Shown: positions 18,814 through 28,878 of the stretch, one piece after another | Numbering within the stretch: the stretch's first letter is position 1 | How the letters are laid out: each line of letters opens with the position of its first letter | Assembly (NCBI GenBank): GCA_002839825.1 | Contig: PGYU01000006.1 | Location: 124,001 to 188,000 of the forward strand | Origin: Ignavibacteriae bacterium HGW-Ignavibacteriae-1 | GTDB taxonomy: Bacteria; Bacteroidota; Ignavibacteria; Kapaibacteriales; UBA2268 | DNA length: 64,000 nt | Direction: 5' to 3' | Translations under genes and position numbers: made by a program | The notes under the pieces: model-generated | The model's input: only the letters and a program-made list of their open reading frames with translations | What the model was told of the DNA's origin: nothing | Database searches by the model: none

Positions 18814-21800
18814 TTAATAAACTACTATCTTCAAAAAATTATCGTTCACAATTACCAAATAAATACCAACCGGATATTGAGATAAATCTATTAATGAATT
18901 TATTCCGATTGAACCGAAATTATCCATTTGTCTGCCATATATATTGAATATTCTTAAACTGTATATATTGTCTTCTAAAGTGGTGATAGTCCTTTCATCA
19001 GAATTATAATAAATCAAATATGAATTCGGATTATTATTTTCTTTGATACTTGTAATTTGAAAGTTAACTGGTTCCGAATAGTCACTTTCACAGTTTCCTG
19101 AAGTAGTAATTACTTTGTAAATACCACTGACAGATGGGTATAATATTTTATTAATCGAATCTTTTAATTTTTGATTTTCAAGGTACCATTGATTTCCAGT
19201 ATCGGCTGAAGAAACGAGCTTGTTCTCGAAAATTGTAATGGATGGCTGTTCCGGGGTCATGTTTACTGTTATTTCAATTTGGGTTGAATCTTCACAACCG
19301 GTGGTGATTTCTGTATTTACCAAATTAACTCGATACTTTCCGGCATTGTTCCATTTAACTTTGAAATCCTTTGAAAAGTCACTTCCGTCAATTATGCCTT
19401 CCTGAGCCTTCCATTTGAATTCATAACCATCATTTAATTTCGATTTTAAAGAAATATATTTGCCTGTACAAAGTTCTTTCGCACCTGTTATTTCTGGCTT
19501 CGGAAGAGCTAATAAGTCAATATGTAAAGTATCTGATTGTATACATTGTGAACTATTTTCGGCATTTAAAATTATTTTTCCTTTTGTTTCTGTTTCATTA
19601 TTCCAAAAAACTTCGAGATACTTACATGAATCACATCCCATAATAATGCCTCCGGTTACTAACCATTTATACTTGTTATTATCTTCGGCATTACGCGTAA
19701 ATGTTTGAATGTTTAATTTACAAAAATTTGCATTTCCAGTAATTTGAGGTTGAGGCATTTTAAAAATATATAGTATCCTGTCACTTGCGGTGCTGATAGT
19801 TGATGGTTTGGTGGAAACGATTCGCAGTTTGTAATTTGTACCATTAATAAAATCCTCGGGAATTTTACAATGAATCTTGCCTGCAAAATTGCTGTTTAAG
19901 GTTCCTAAAATCTTTGGGTTGGAAAATTCTCCGTTATTATTTGAAATTTCCACATTAAAAACATTCCCGAACAAAAACTCTCCTTCAAAAGTAAAGTCAA
20001 CATCAAATTCTGCGCCCGTACATAGATTATCCGGTGAATTTGTGATTTGCATTACAGGCTGCATTTTGGCTTCATAAAGTCCGGTTTCGTGTGTTGCGTA
20101 GTAATCCCAATCATATACAAATTTCCAAAAGTTACTCATAACATACTCTTTGCCATTGTAATGATATGGAATTTTATTATTGTACCCCGGTACGCTTTGC
20201 AACCAGTAAATAAACCATTGCAATTCTTCACGACCTTCGAACTGACTTATGCCATCGGGCCAATCATATTGAATATCTTCCCAGGCGTGATATGAAATCA
20301 ATTTTTTCTCACCGGAATTATCAGGCTTCCAGTCCTCAATATCAGCCATAGTCGGTTTCACTCTATTAGTATCAACCTGAATATAATGGTAGTATCCGTA
20401 ATTAATTTCTGTATTCGGTGGTGTGTGGGTCCAGCCACAACGACCGATTTTACCAACAAATTTATCCCACAATAATACTCTATTACCATCTTGAATCTCA
20501 TTTTGTTTAATCCACAAATGCTCGAACTGGTGAGTGAATGGCTCGAAATTGAGCATATTAAAATCAGGCATTGCCATTGAAGAATTGAGAACTGTATAGG
20601 TTTTGTTATAAAGGGGGAGTGGCTCGGGATTGCTTCCGTTGCAAGCCTGAACCCCGGTTGGGGTTGACATATATGATTCGAATGCTGCTCTAAAAAATTC
20701 AGGTTTGACAAAATCTGCATTATAACTGGGTAGAAATGCATTGCCGCCGTTAGTTAAAATCCAAACATATCTGACGCCTTTTTTTTCGACAAGGTCTTTC
20801 AGATTAATTCGCTCGAAAATTTGTTCAAAATCAAAAGCATACTTTAAAATTCCCCTATCATAGTTTGGATTTACTATAGATGGTGGAATAGGTTCATAAA
20901 ATGTAAAATAATCTACAACTTTAACCCCTATTGAAGGTCTAGCGTTTGGATTTTTATATTTTCTGAATCGGCTACCCTCTTCAAGTGCGAATTTTAATCG
21001 TTGAACAGCAGTAATATGGTTTTGGTTAATTTCTGATAAGGGGCGATTCTGAATATCGAGATATTCCATTGCATATGAAGCTTCTTTATTTATGCCATCA
21101 ATCGAAGGTATAAAATTTATGATTACAAATGGAACTTCATAAATGCAGTTTGCTGCCGGTGTTGCGATGAATTGGGTAGGGATTTGGTGCTCCATCTGCT
21201 TTCCGGATGCTGTTACTGTTAATTCTGTTTCGCAAATCGCATCATTATATTCTGCTGATATGGTAGCTGTACCGGATTTTAGAGCCTTAATCAAACCTTT
21301 GCTGTCAACTGTGGCAACTTCAGGATTTGAACTTTTCCATTGACAGGAATTTTTGCTTATTTTCTGAGTGCCATTATAGAGTAAAAAATCCTGTACATTT
21401 TTCCATGTCCAGCCTACCCAAAGTTCGAGCTCATTCTGCAAACCAATTAGTTTATTCATCGGTGTATCTGAAAATAATTCAAGTTCTTTCAAGCAAAGAT
21501 TAGCAGGTTGATTGGAGGTCACTATTTGAAAATGTTTAACTGAAATGTCCGCATCAAAATCAACTGTAATCCATTGATTGCCAAAATTCTGGACGGGTTC
21601 GGTACTTTTGTAAGTATTAGTATGATTCATCAAATCTGAATAAGTTTTTGCATATGCCACATACCAAGTGCATTGTTGTTCAATTAAAAATTTCATTTTC
21701 GAGATTGCATGATTTGTTTTATTCGAAATCAGAAAATGCGAGGAAAGCTGATTCTCAAAACAAATCCCGGTACTGCTATTTTTGTCGAAAACCTCTTTGG

Positions 21801-22383
21801 CGGGTAAATTTGCACTATTGTTTATAACAAAATTATTCGCTTGAAGTTCGGTCAACATATCAAGTTTATAAATTGGTGTTGTAGGTAAGTCGTAACTATA
21901 TAGACCGAGTTCCCATAAATGCACATAATTATCGCCGACTACCTTTTTGACAGTAAATTTCCAAATTTTTCGAGAAATTTTGGACTGGCAAAGCTGACCG
22001 TGCCAATAACCTCCCGCTTTATAACCCGAATCCACTGCCATAATATATGTGCCGGACTTTACGGTCAAATCAGTAATATTGTCAGCAGCTTCAAGCCACC
22101 ATAGATTTTGGTCTAAATCGTGTCGGTCTAACTGCCCACATAAAATTGCAGCACTATCAACACTTACAGACTCATCGAAAACTATAATTACAAAGGCTGG
22201 ATTGATATTGGCGGAACGCATTAGGGTAGCAGTGTCTCCGTCAAAACAGTTGCGGGGATTGCCGATATCGTAATCGGTAGAAGAAAGTGTTGCATAGCTT
22301 ACATCAATACGAATGTTTTCTTGAAGAGAGAATAGTTCAATGGACATAAGTAAGCTAAAAACTAAAATATAAAGCGTTTTCAT
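18814..22383 (-). CDS. Large secreted protein: discoidin-like segments, Big_2-like domain, unrecognised central domain, T9SS-type C-terminus
   Basis: 1189 aa; Big_2-like QWKSSNPEVATVDSKGLIKALKSGTATISAEYN; C-terminus YSLRIFNIYGRQMDNFGSIGINSLIDLSQYPVGIYLVIVNDNFLKIVVY. Confidence 0.75.
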   Translation of the reverse strand: MKTLYILVFSLLMSIELFSLQENIRIDVSYATLSSTDYDIGNPRNCFDGDTATLMRSANINPAFVIIVFDESVSVDSAAILCGQLDRHDLDQNLWWLEAADNITDLTVKSGTYIMAVDSGYKAGGYWHGQLCQSKISRKIWKFTVKKVVGDNYVHLWELGLYSYDLPTTPIYKLDMLTELQANNFVINNSANLPAKEVFDKNSSTGICFENQLSSHFLISNKTNHAISKMKFLIEQQCTWYVAYAKTYSDLMNHTNTYKSTEPVQNFGNQWITVDFDADISVKHFQIVTSNQPANLCLKELELFSDTPMNKLIGLQNELELWVGWTWKNVQDFLLYNGTQKISKNSCQWKSSNPEVATVDSKGLIKALKSGTATISAEYNDAICETELTVTASGKQMEHQIPTQFIATPAANCIYEVPFVIINFIPSIDGINKEASYAMEYLDIQNRPLSEINQNHITAVQRLKFALEEGSRFRKYKNPNARPSIGVKVVDYFTFYEPIPPSIVNPNYDRGILKYAFDFEQIFERINLKDLVEKKGVRYVWILTNGGNAFLPSYNADFVKPEFFRAAFESYMSTPTGVQACNGSNPEPLPLYNKTYTVLNSSMAMPDFNMLNFEPFTHQFEHLWIKQNEIQDGNRVLLWDKFVGKIGRCGWTHTPPNTEINYGYYHYIQVDTNRVKPTMADIEDWKPDNSGEKKLISYHAWEDIQYDWPDGISQFEGREELQWFIYWLQSVPGYNNKIPYHYNGKEYVMSNFWKFVYDWDYYATHETGLYEAKMQPVMQITNSPDNLCTGAEFDVDFTFEGEFLFGNVFNVEISNNNGEFSNPKILGTLNSNFAGKIHCKIPEDFINGTNYKLRIVSTKPSTISTASDRILYIFKMPQPQITGNANFCKLNIQTFTRNAEDNNKYKWLVTGGIIMGCDSCKYLEVFWNNETETKGKIILNAENSSQCIQSDTLHIDLLALPKPEITGAKELCTGKYISLKSKLNDGYEFKWKAQEGIIDGSDFSKDFKVKWNNAGKYRVNLVNTEITTGCEDSTQIEITVNMTPEQPSITIFENKLVSSADTGNQWYLENQKLKDSINKILYPSVSGIYKVITTSGNCESDYSEPVNFQITSIKENNNPNSYLIYYNSDERTITTLEDNIYSLRIFNIYGRQMDNFGSIGINSLIDLSQYPVGIYLVIVNDNFLKIVVY

Positions 22384-22534
22384 AGCTTAAAAGGATATTT
22401 TGTTGAACATCACGTTCGCTGCTACGATTGAATTACATACTTATTTTAAATATAATTCTAAATCTATAAATATTCGTCATCACTTAACATTTCATATCCA
22501 AATCTTCTCAATAATCGACATACAAATGCATAAC

Positions 22535-22564
22535 AAAAAAAAACCGCATCAAAAATTGATGCGG
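22535..22564 (-). terminator. Intrinsic terminator of the 22597-23190 minus-strand gene
   Basis: CCGCATCAA-aaa-TTGATGCGG flanked by A run on plus strand (T run on minus). Confidence 0.8.
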
Positions 22565-22596
22565 CATGATAATTCATTTTTTAAGCGTCTTTGCGA

Positions 22597-23190
22597 TTAT
22601 CTGAAATAGAATGACAATGTGAATTTCGAGCCATAGTTTCCACCAATACCGATAAAGGTCATATTGTTTTCAGATTTGTTTTCACCCAATTCTGAAGATG
22701 TTGAAGTTGATTGGAAACCAACAAATGTTTGTGCCGAAAGGCTCACATTATTAGCAAACCACCATTCAGCACCGATTGCAGCACCGATACTAAGACCCAT
22801 TTCGCTGTCAGTTACTTCTGAGATTTTGTTTTCAGAAGATGCTGTTGAAAATGCAACCAAGGGTGAAATGAACATTGCTACAGGCTCAGTTTCGAAAAGA
22901 TATAATTGTGCCCCAAGAGCCAACTCAACACCGGTACCTGCCCTCAAATCTTTATCTTCGTCTGATGTGTTTACCATAGCAAGTCCGAGAGCGCCCCATA
23001 GTCCAACTCCGTCTGAAATGTTGACTTTGAATCCAAGCATGGAATTATCAACTGATATGTCCGATAGTCCGCTGAAACTCCAAAATAAGGCTTTAGTACC
23101 TTCTTTTGTTTGCGGTTCGTGAGCTTGTAAAGCTTGAGTTGATGCGAATACTACGCATAATACTATAATAAGTCCTAGAATACGATTCAT
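22597..23190 (-). CDS. Outer-membrane beta-barrel protein
   Basis: Signal peptide MNRILGLIIVLCVVFASTQALQA; beta-strand pattern ending in TLSFYFR. Confidence 0.65.
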   Translation of the reverse strand: MNRILGLIIVLCVVFASTQALQAHEPQTKEGTKALFWSFSGLSDISVDNSMLGFKVNISDGVGLWGALGLAMVNTSDEDKDLRAGTGVELALGAQLYLFETEPVAMFISPLVAFSTASSENKISEVTDSEMGLSIGAAIGAEWWFANNVSLSAQTFVGFQSTSTSSELGENKSENNMTFIGIGGNYGSKFTLSFYFR

Positions 23191-23440
23191 AAATGCCTCC
23201 CCAATAAATTATAAATGTGTATTGCAAAAACAATTACCAATATTGATAGTTGCTCTATATTTCAAAAGTATTGTATAGAATTGGTAATTCCAAATTAATT
23301 AAAATTAATCTAAAATTAATTATCCATTTTATAATTTTGGACCTATAATTTTTGAACTTATTTTGGATTAAAAATAAATTAGGTGCAATACCGATTTCGT
23401 TATTGCACCTATTAATTTTAGCTTTAGTTATACGTGTAAT

Positions 23441-24085
23441 TTATTTTTTTATTTTAAATCTTAACAGCAATTCTGCGGATTTTGTGATGCCAATTCGTGG
23501 TGTGTACTCGATTTTATCATCAAGAAAATCCTGATATTTTGCAATGAATATTTCATCACCCATCAATGATTTGCGGTTGTCGCCCATTCCGATTTGAAAT
23601 GCTTGGCATAGCTTTGCCGGACCGTCGGATAGTTGATTTGAAGTGATTTTATTGCGATTGATTTTCATTTGTTCAATCCCAATTATTGGCTGAACCGCTC
23701 TCAGTAGTACAGCAGAGCCACGCCCACTTTGTTCGGTAACGGCATTGGCACAAAAATGCAACCCATAAATTTGGTAAACGTAGAGTATGCCGCCTGTTTC
23801 GAACATTGCTGAGTTGCGTTTTGTTTGACCGACTGCTGAATGGCTTGCCAAATCACCTTCTGCCAAATATGCTTCCGTTTCGGCTATCATACCTGTATAG
23901 ATATGCTCACCGGCTACTCGGACGAGTAATTTGCCTATTAAATCTCGAGCTACAATTTCAGGCTTTTGCAGGTAAAATTCAATCGGAAATTTATCGAATT
24001 GGTCAATCTGGGTCTGTATTATATTTGCTTTTTCGTGAACCTTCATACAGCTCGAATTTGCGGAATCTACATTCAATTGTGGCAT
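23441..24085 (-). CDS. DNA-3-methyladenine glycosylase (AAG/MPG family)
   Basis: ARDLIGKLLVRV...GMIAETEAYLAEGDLASHSAVGQTKRNSAMFETGGILYVYQIYGLHFCANAVT...GRGSAVLLRAVQPI. True start may be the internal Met (MKVHEKAN); overlaps the upstream gene. Confidence 0.93.
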   Translation of the reverse strand: MPQLNVDSANSSCMKVHEKANIIQTQIDQFDKFPIEFYLQKPEIVARDLIGKLLVRVAGEHIYTGMIAETEAYLAEGDLASHSAVGQTKRNSAMFETGGILYVYQIYGLHFCANAVTEQSGRGSAVLLRAVQPIIGIEQMKINRNKITSNQLSDGPAKLCQAFQIGMGDNRKSLMGDEIFIAKYQDFLDDKIEYTPRIGITKSAELLLRFKIKK

Positions 24086-25175
24086 TCATCAGGATGAATT
24101 GCTTTGCGTGGCGAAGCCCGAACATCTTCAATGCTGCCATGTTGCCACTCAAGACCCAAGCAACGTTGCCTTTGTAATCTTGCTTCAATTTGTCGCCGAT
24201 TTGCTTATGAAATGCTTCGACGTCTTCGTCATCCATTCGCTCTCCGTAGGGAGGGTTCATTATCAAAGTCGTGTTTTCCAATTCCGGTTTGGCTTTGATG
24301 AAATCTCTTCGTCTGACATCAATTTTCTTTTCGATTCCAATCTCTTCAAGGTTACGGAAAGTTACTGAAATTGCTTTGGAGGAAATATCGGCACAAGAAA
24401 TTTTGACCTGTGGTTCGATAATAAATGCTTTGGATTCATTTTTGATTCTGGTCCAAAGTGCTTCGTTATAATTTTTCCAATTCATGAAGCTGAATTTCCG
24501 AAAATTTCCGGGAGGAATACCCGCTGCAAACATGTATGCCTCGGTGACAATTGTTCCGGAGCCACACATCGGGTCGTACAAATCAGTTTCAGCGTTCCAG
24601 CCGCTCAGTAAAATCATTCCCGCAGCCAAAACTTCATTCAGAGGAGCATCAGTTTGGGTGACGCGATAGCCGCGTTTGTGAAGCGAATTGCCGGAACTAT
24701 CAAGCGAAATTACGCAATCTTCACCCGAAATATAAACATTCAATCTTATATCCGGATTGTTGACATCAACATCGGGGCGACCACCGTAATAATCGCGAAG
24801 TCTATCTACGACAGCATCTTTCAATTTTAGAGCAACGTAATTTGCATGATTGAAATGCGGGGAATTGACTGTGCTGTCAACCGCTATTGTCATATTGGGA
24901 GTGATGAATGATTCCCATTCTATATCGAGGCATTGCTCATAGAATTGTTTGTCATTTCGGACTTGGAATTTTTTGAGAGCTATCAGGAATTTCAATGCTG
25001 TTCGCACATGCAGATTTACTCTATACAGTAGTGCGGTATCGCCAAAGAAGGTTACAGCGCGCGAATGTAGCGAAATATTTCTACCGCCGAGCTTTTCGAT
25101 TTCTGCTGATAGCACATCTTCAAGCCCTGCAAGGGTTTTTGCAGTTATTTCTAAATTATTTTCGTCTAATAGCAA
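24003..25175 (-). CDS. THUMP-domain class I SAM-dependent RNA methyltransferase (RlmL-like)
   Basis: 390 aa; LYDPMCGSGTIVTEAYMFAAGIPPG, TLIMNPPYGERMDDEDVEAFHKQIGDKLK. Confidence 0.9.
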   Translation of the reverse strand: MLLDENNLEITAKTLAGLEDVLSAEIEKLGGRNISLHSRAVTFFGDTALLYRVNLHVRTALKFLIALKKFQVRNDKQFYEQCLDIEWESFITPNMTIAVDSTVNSPHFNHANYVALKLKDAVVDRLRDYYGGRPDVDVNNPDIRLNVYISGEDCVISLDSSGNSLHKRGYRVTQTDAPLNEVLAAGMILLSGWNAETDLYDPMCGSGTIVTEAYMFAAGIPPGNFRKFSFMNWKNYNEALWTRIKNESKAFIIEPQVKISCADISSKAISVTFRNLEEIGIEKKIDVRRRDFIKAKPELENTTLIMNPPYGERMDDEDVEAFHKQIGDKLKQDYKGNVAWVLSGNMAALKMFGLRHAKQFILMNATIECRFRKFELYEGSRKSKYNTDPD

Positions 25176-25192
25176 TGTTTTTGCTTTATAAG

Positions 25193-26140
25193 TTAATTTT
25201 CAATGTCATCGGCTATCATACGGAATCCAATTTCGATAGCACCCTTTAACGCCGAGCCTTTGGGTTTTACTAGTTTTAATTTTTTATCGGATTCAATCAA
25301 TTTTTCTAATTTTTGATTCAAAATGGTATTTGCATCAATAATACCGCCCATCATAGCTACTTCGACTCTCGAATCATAATGCTTATCTAAAGCTTTGGGC
25401 AATTCGTATAAATGATTTGCAGCTTTATTTATTAGTGCCATGCAAACTTCATCACCGTCTTCAGCACATTTCATAATTGTCGGAGTCAGCATCTGATACT
25501 CGAAAGCGCGCTCTGCATAAGCTTTGACTATTGTTCTGGGTTGTTCGATATCCACAGCCGGGAACATTTCGCCGATTACATTAGTCAATTTTGTAGCTTT
25601 TCCTCTGCCATCTAAAGCTCGGACAACAGCCGTCAAGCCTTCTCTGCCAATCCATGCACCGCTTCCTTCGTCGTCAAGTTCAATTCCCCAACCGCCACAT
25701 CGGAACACTTCGTTCTTTTTCTTTGCCAATGCGATTGAGCCTGTACCCACGATAATCATAATTCCGTCTTTGCCTTCAAAAGCACCTTCGAGAGCGATTT
25801 CGGCATCACTTGTTACCATAATATCACTAATTGCGACACCTTGCCCGCGTGCTAATGTACGAATAAGTGATTGAGAACGCTTTTTCTCTTCGTCAAGCCA
25901 TACACCGGCAAGACCAACGACAATTGCGTCAACTTCGGATGTATCTATTTCAGCTTTTTTGCATAGTTCAGTAATAACGTTCAGAGTTCTTTCGCAAGAT
26001 TCGCCAACTCCAACAGCACCAATGCGAGTGGTGCCGGCAACCATTTCGACTTTTTCGTTGCCTTGAGTAAACAGAACGCCTCTTGTTTTGGTACCGCCGC
26101 CATCTATGCCGATAATTGTGTATTCTTCTCTGTTAATCAT
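25193..26140 (-). CDS. BadF/BadG/BcrA/BcrD-type ATPase / N-acetylglucosamine kinase-like
   Basis: TIIGIDGGGTKTRGVLF, IMIIVGTGSIALAKKKNEVFRCGGWGIELDDEGSGAWIG. Confidence 0.88.
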   Translation of the reverse strand: MINREEYTIIGIDGGGTKTRGVLFTQGNEKVEMVAGTTRIGAVGVGESCERTLNVITELCKKAEIDTSEVDAIVVGLAGVWLDEEKKRSQSLIRTLARGQGVAISDIMVTSDAEIALEGAFEGKDGIMIIVGTGSIALAKKKNEVFRCGGWGIELDDEGSGAWIGREGLTAVVRALDGRGKATKLTNVIGEMFPAVDIEQPRTIVKAYAERAFEYQMLTPTIMKCAEDGDEVCMALINKAANHLYELPKALDKHYDSRVEVAMMGGIIDANTILNQKLEKLIESDKKLKLVKPKGSALKGAIEIGFRMIADDIEN

Positions 26141-26226
26141 AATCCTTCATTTAATAAATTTGTACATCGTACTTATACAAATTTCATGCCATTGCAAATA
26201 CAAATCTTACTTAATTTGACGGCTTA

Positions 26227-28728
26227 TTATGATTTTGATTTGATAGTCACAATCGGGCTTGAAACAAAGGCTTCAGTCAATATGTCCTTGAGATGTTTGG
26301 CGTAAACTATCTCCAATCCTTCAATAATTGTACTTTCAATATCAATTATATCAGTCTTGTTATCAATCGGTACTATCACTTTGGAAATTCCGTTGCGTTT
26401 TGCGGCTAATAATTTTTCTTTCAAACCACCGATTGGCAATATATTCCCGCGTAAAGTAATTTCTCCTGTCATAGCAATTGTGCCTTTGATAGCCTTATTT
26501 GTAAATGCGGAAATCATTGCGATTGCCATTGTGATTCCGGCTGATGGTCCATCTTTGGGGATTGCACCTTCGGGAACGTGGATATGGATTTCTTTATTTT
26601 TATTGAAATTTTCGACTAATCCCAAATCCGAATAATTCGCTCTGATGAATGATAGTGCTGCCATAGCAGATTCTTTCATCACATCGCCCAATTGTCCCGT
26701 CAATGTCAACTTTTCTGACGAAGCAGGCATTATCATTACTTCCAGCGGCATTATATCGCCACCAACACTTGTCCAAGCCAGTCCCGTAGCAACGCCGACT
26801 TTATCGCTCAATTCTCCTTTCATATCCTTGAATTTTGGCGCTTTGAGATATTTTTCGATTGATTCCTCGTCAATTTCGATTTTTTTATCGAAAATAAACT
26901 TGCAAAATTCTGGACTCTGACTTAAAATACTTACTACTTCAACTTCTGTTGCTGCTTTTTTGCTCGGTTGCTTTATAGGTTGATTTTCAAAATAATCGTT
27001 AATCAAATCTTTAATCAACTTGCGGAGAACAGATGTCATTTCACGTTCTAAATTTCGGACTCCTGCTTCGCGAGTGTATTCGCGTATGATTTTTTTAATG
27101 GCACTTTCATCGAATTTAATTCCCAAATCCGTCATTCCAAACTCTTCATAAAGCTTTGGCAGTATGTGGCGACGTGCGATTTCGAGCTTTTCATATTCCA
27201 TGTAACTGTTCAATTCAATGATTTCCATCCTATCCAACAAGGGGAGAGGTATGTCATATCGGACGTTTGCAGTGGTTATAAACATTACATTCGACAAATC
27301 ATAGTCCACTTCGAGGTAGTGGTCGTTGAATGCGATGTTTTGTTCAGGGTCGAGCACTTCTAACAATGCCGAGGATGGGTCGCCACGGAAGTCCATAGAC
27401 ATTTTGTCAATTTCGTCCAAAAGCATTACCGGATTAATTGTTCCGGCTTTTTTCATTGATTGAATGATTTTGCCGGGCATTGCACCTATATATGTTCGCC
27501 TATGTCCGCGAATTTCGGCTTCATCACGAACGCCACCCAGTGAAATCCGTACAAATTTTCTGCCCATTGCCCGTGCGATTGACTTCGCCAATGAGGTCTT
27601 GCCAACTCCGGGAGGACCTACAAAGCATAGAATTTGCTTTTTGACGTTTCCGGCTAAATTCAATAATGCTATAAATTCCTGAATCCTATCTTTGGGTTTT
27701 TCGAGTGCGAAATGATCTTCATCCAGAATATTCTTTACATGTTGAATTTTCAAATGGTCAACAGTCTTTTCATTCCATGGGATTTGCGTCAGCAATTCCA
27801 AAAAATTCCTATGCACCGAAAATTCGGGAGACATAGGTGGAATCCGCTCCAGTCTTTTTAGTTCTTCATCAGCTTTTGCTTTGACATGCTCGGGTAATCC
27901 TGCTTTTTCCAATTCTTCTTTTAGCTGAACGAGTTCCGGACTGTAATCATCTTCCTCACCAAGTTCATTTTGCAATGCACGAATTTGTTCTTGAATAAAG
28001 TATCGTTTTTGATTTTTCTGAATCAAATCGCTGACTTTATTATTTATGTCTCCCTCAAGTTTGAGCAGTTCCATTTCGGAAACAATCATTGTAATAAATT
28101 CCAAGTATTGGTCGCTCAAATTCTCGATTTCTAACAATCGTTGTTTGCGTTCGACTTTGGATTTTAGATTTGCAGCACCAAAAAATAGTTGTTGAACCGG
28201 GTCGGCAGAATTTAAGTATGCTGCAATCAAATCTCCGGGTAGCGACGAGTCCGATTTGACATATTCTGAGAACAAATCGCCCGATCGCCTTACTAAGGCT
28301 TCAAATTCGGGAGTAAATGGTGGTATTTTGAGTACCATTTGTTGAATATCTGCCGATAAATAGTCTTTTCGTTTATATTTTCGTTGTATCTTTGCTTGGC
28401 AAATTCCTTCAACCAGTACTTTCATCAAATTATTCGGCAATCTTAACACTTGGATAATTCTTGCGATTGTGCCATATTCGTAAATATCGCTAAAAGTAGG
28501 TTCGTCAACATCGGGACTTCTTTGGGCAGAGAGAAATACAAATCGTTTAGATTCGAGTGATACTGAAATCGCTTTAAGTGTAGTGCTGCGACCAACCAAT
28601 AGCGGAAATATCATATTCGGAAAAATCACCACATCTCGCATCGGTATAACGGGCAATCTCTTAGGTATTTTTGTAAAATCAACCTCTTCGGATTCGATGT
28701 CCAATATAAAATCAACATTCTTTTTCAT
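26227..28728 (-). CDS. lon: ATP-dependent protease La (Lon)
   Basis: 833 aa; LPVIPMRDVVIFPNMIFPLLVGR, CFVGPPGVGKTSLAKSIARAMGRKFVRISLGGVRDEAEIRGHRRTYIGAMPGKIIQ, catalytic EGAIPKDGPSAGITMA. Confidence 0.97.
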   Translation of the reverse strand: MKKNVDFILDIESEEVDFTKIPKRLPVIPMRDVVIFPNMIFPLLVGRSTTLKAISVSLESKRFVFLSAQRSPDVDEPTFSDIYEYGTIARIIQVLRLPNNLMKVLVEGICQAKIQRKYKRKDYLSADIQQMVLKIPPFTPEFEALVRRSGDLFSEYVKSDSSLPGDLIAAYLNSADPVQQLFFGAANLKSKVERKQRLLEIENLSDQYLEFITMIVSEMELLKLEGDINNKVSDLIQKNQKRYFIQEQIRALQNELGEEDDYSPELVQLKEELEKAGLPEHVKAKADEELKRLERIPPMSPEFSVHRNFLELLTQIPWNEKTVDHLKIQHVKNILDEDHFALEKPKDRIQEFIALLNLAGNVKKQILCFVGPPGVGKTSLAKSIARAMGRKFVRISLGGVRDEAEIRGHRRTYIGAMPGKIIQSMKKAGTINPVMLLDEIDKMSMDFRGDPSSALLEVLDPEQNIAFNDHYLEVDYDLSNVMFITTANVRYDIPLPLLDRMEIIELNSYMEYEKLEIARRHILPKLYEEFGMTDLGIKFDESAIKKIIREYTREAGVRNLEREMTSVLRKLIKDLINDYFENQPIKQPSKKAATEVEVVSILSQSPEFCKFIFDKKIEIDEESIEKYLKAPKFKDMKGELSDKVGVATGLAWTSVGGDIMPLEVMIMPASSEKLTLTGQLGDVMKESAMAALSFIRANYSDLGLVENFNKNKEIHIHVPEGAIPKDGPSAGITMAIAMISAFTNKAIKGTIAMTGEITLRGNILPIGGLKEKLLAAKRNGISKVIVPIDNKTDIIDIESTIIEGLEIVYAKHLKDILTEAFVSSPIVTIKSKS

Positions 28729-28878
28729 TCAATAACCTATAATTTCAGTTTTTATCATTTTCAATTTATTAAGACAAATAAACCGAAAGTATAGTATTAA
28801 TTTTATAATTTATTGTAACTTTTTATTCCATTCATTTGTTATTACAATATCTATTATTTCAAATATTATGGAAACTTT

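Noticed and set aside
23292-23320. Three AAAATTAAT-like repeats
   Set aside because: Intergenic AT-rich sequence where such short repeats are expected by composition; no other support.
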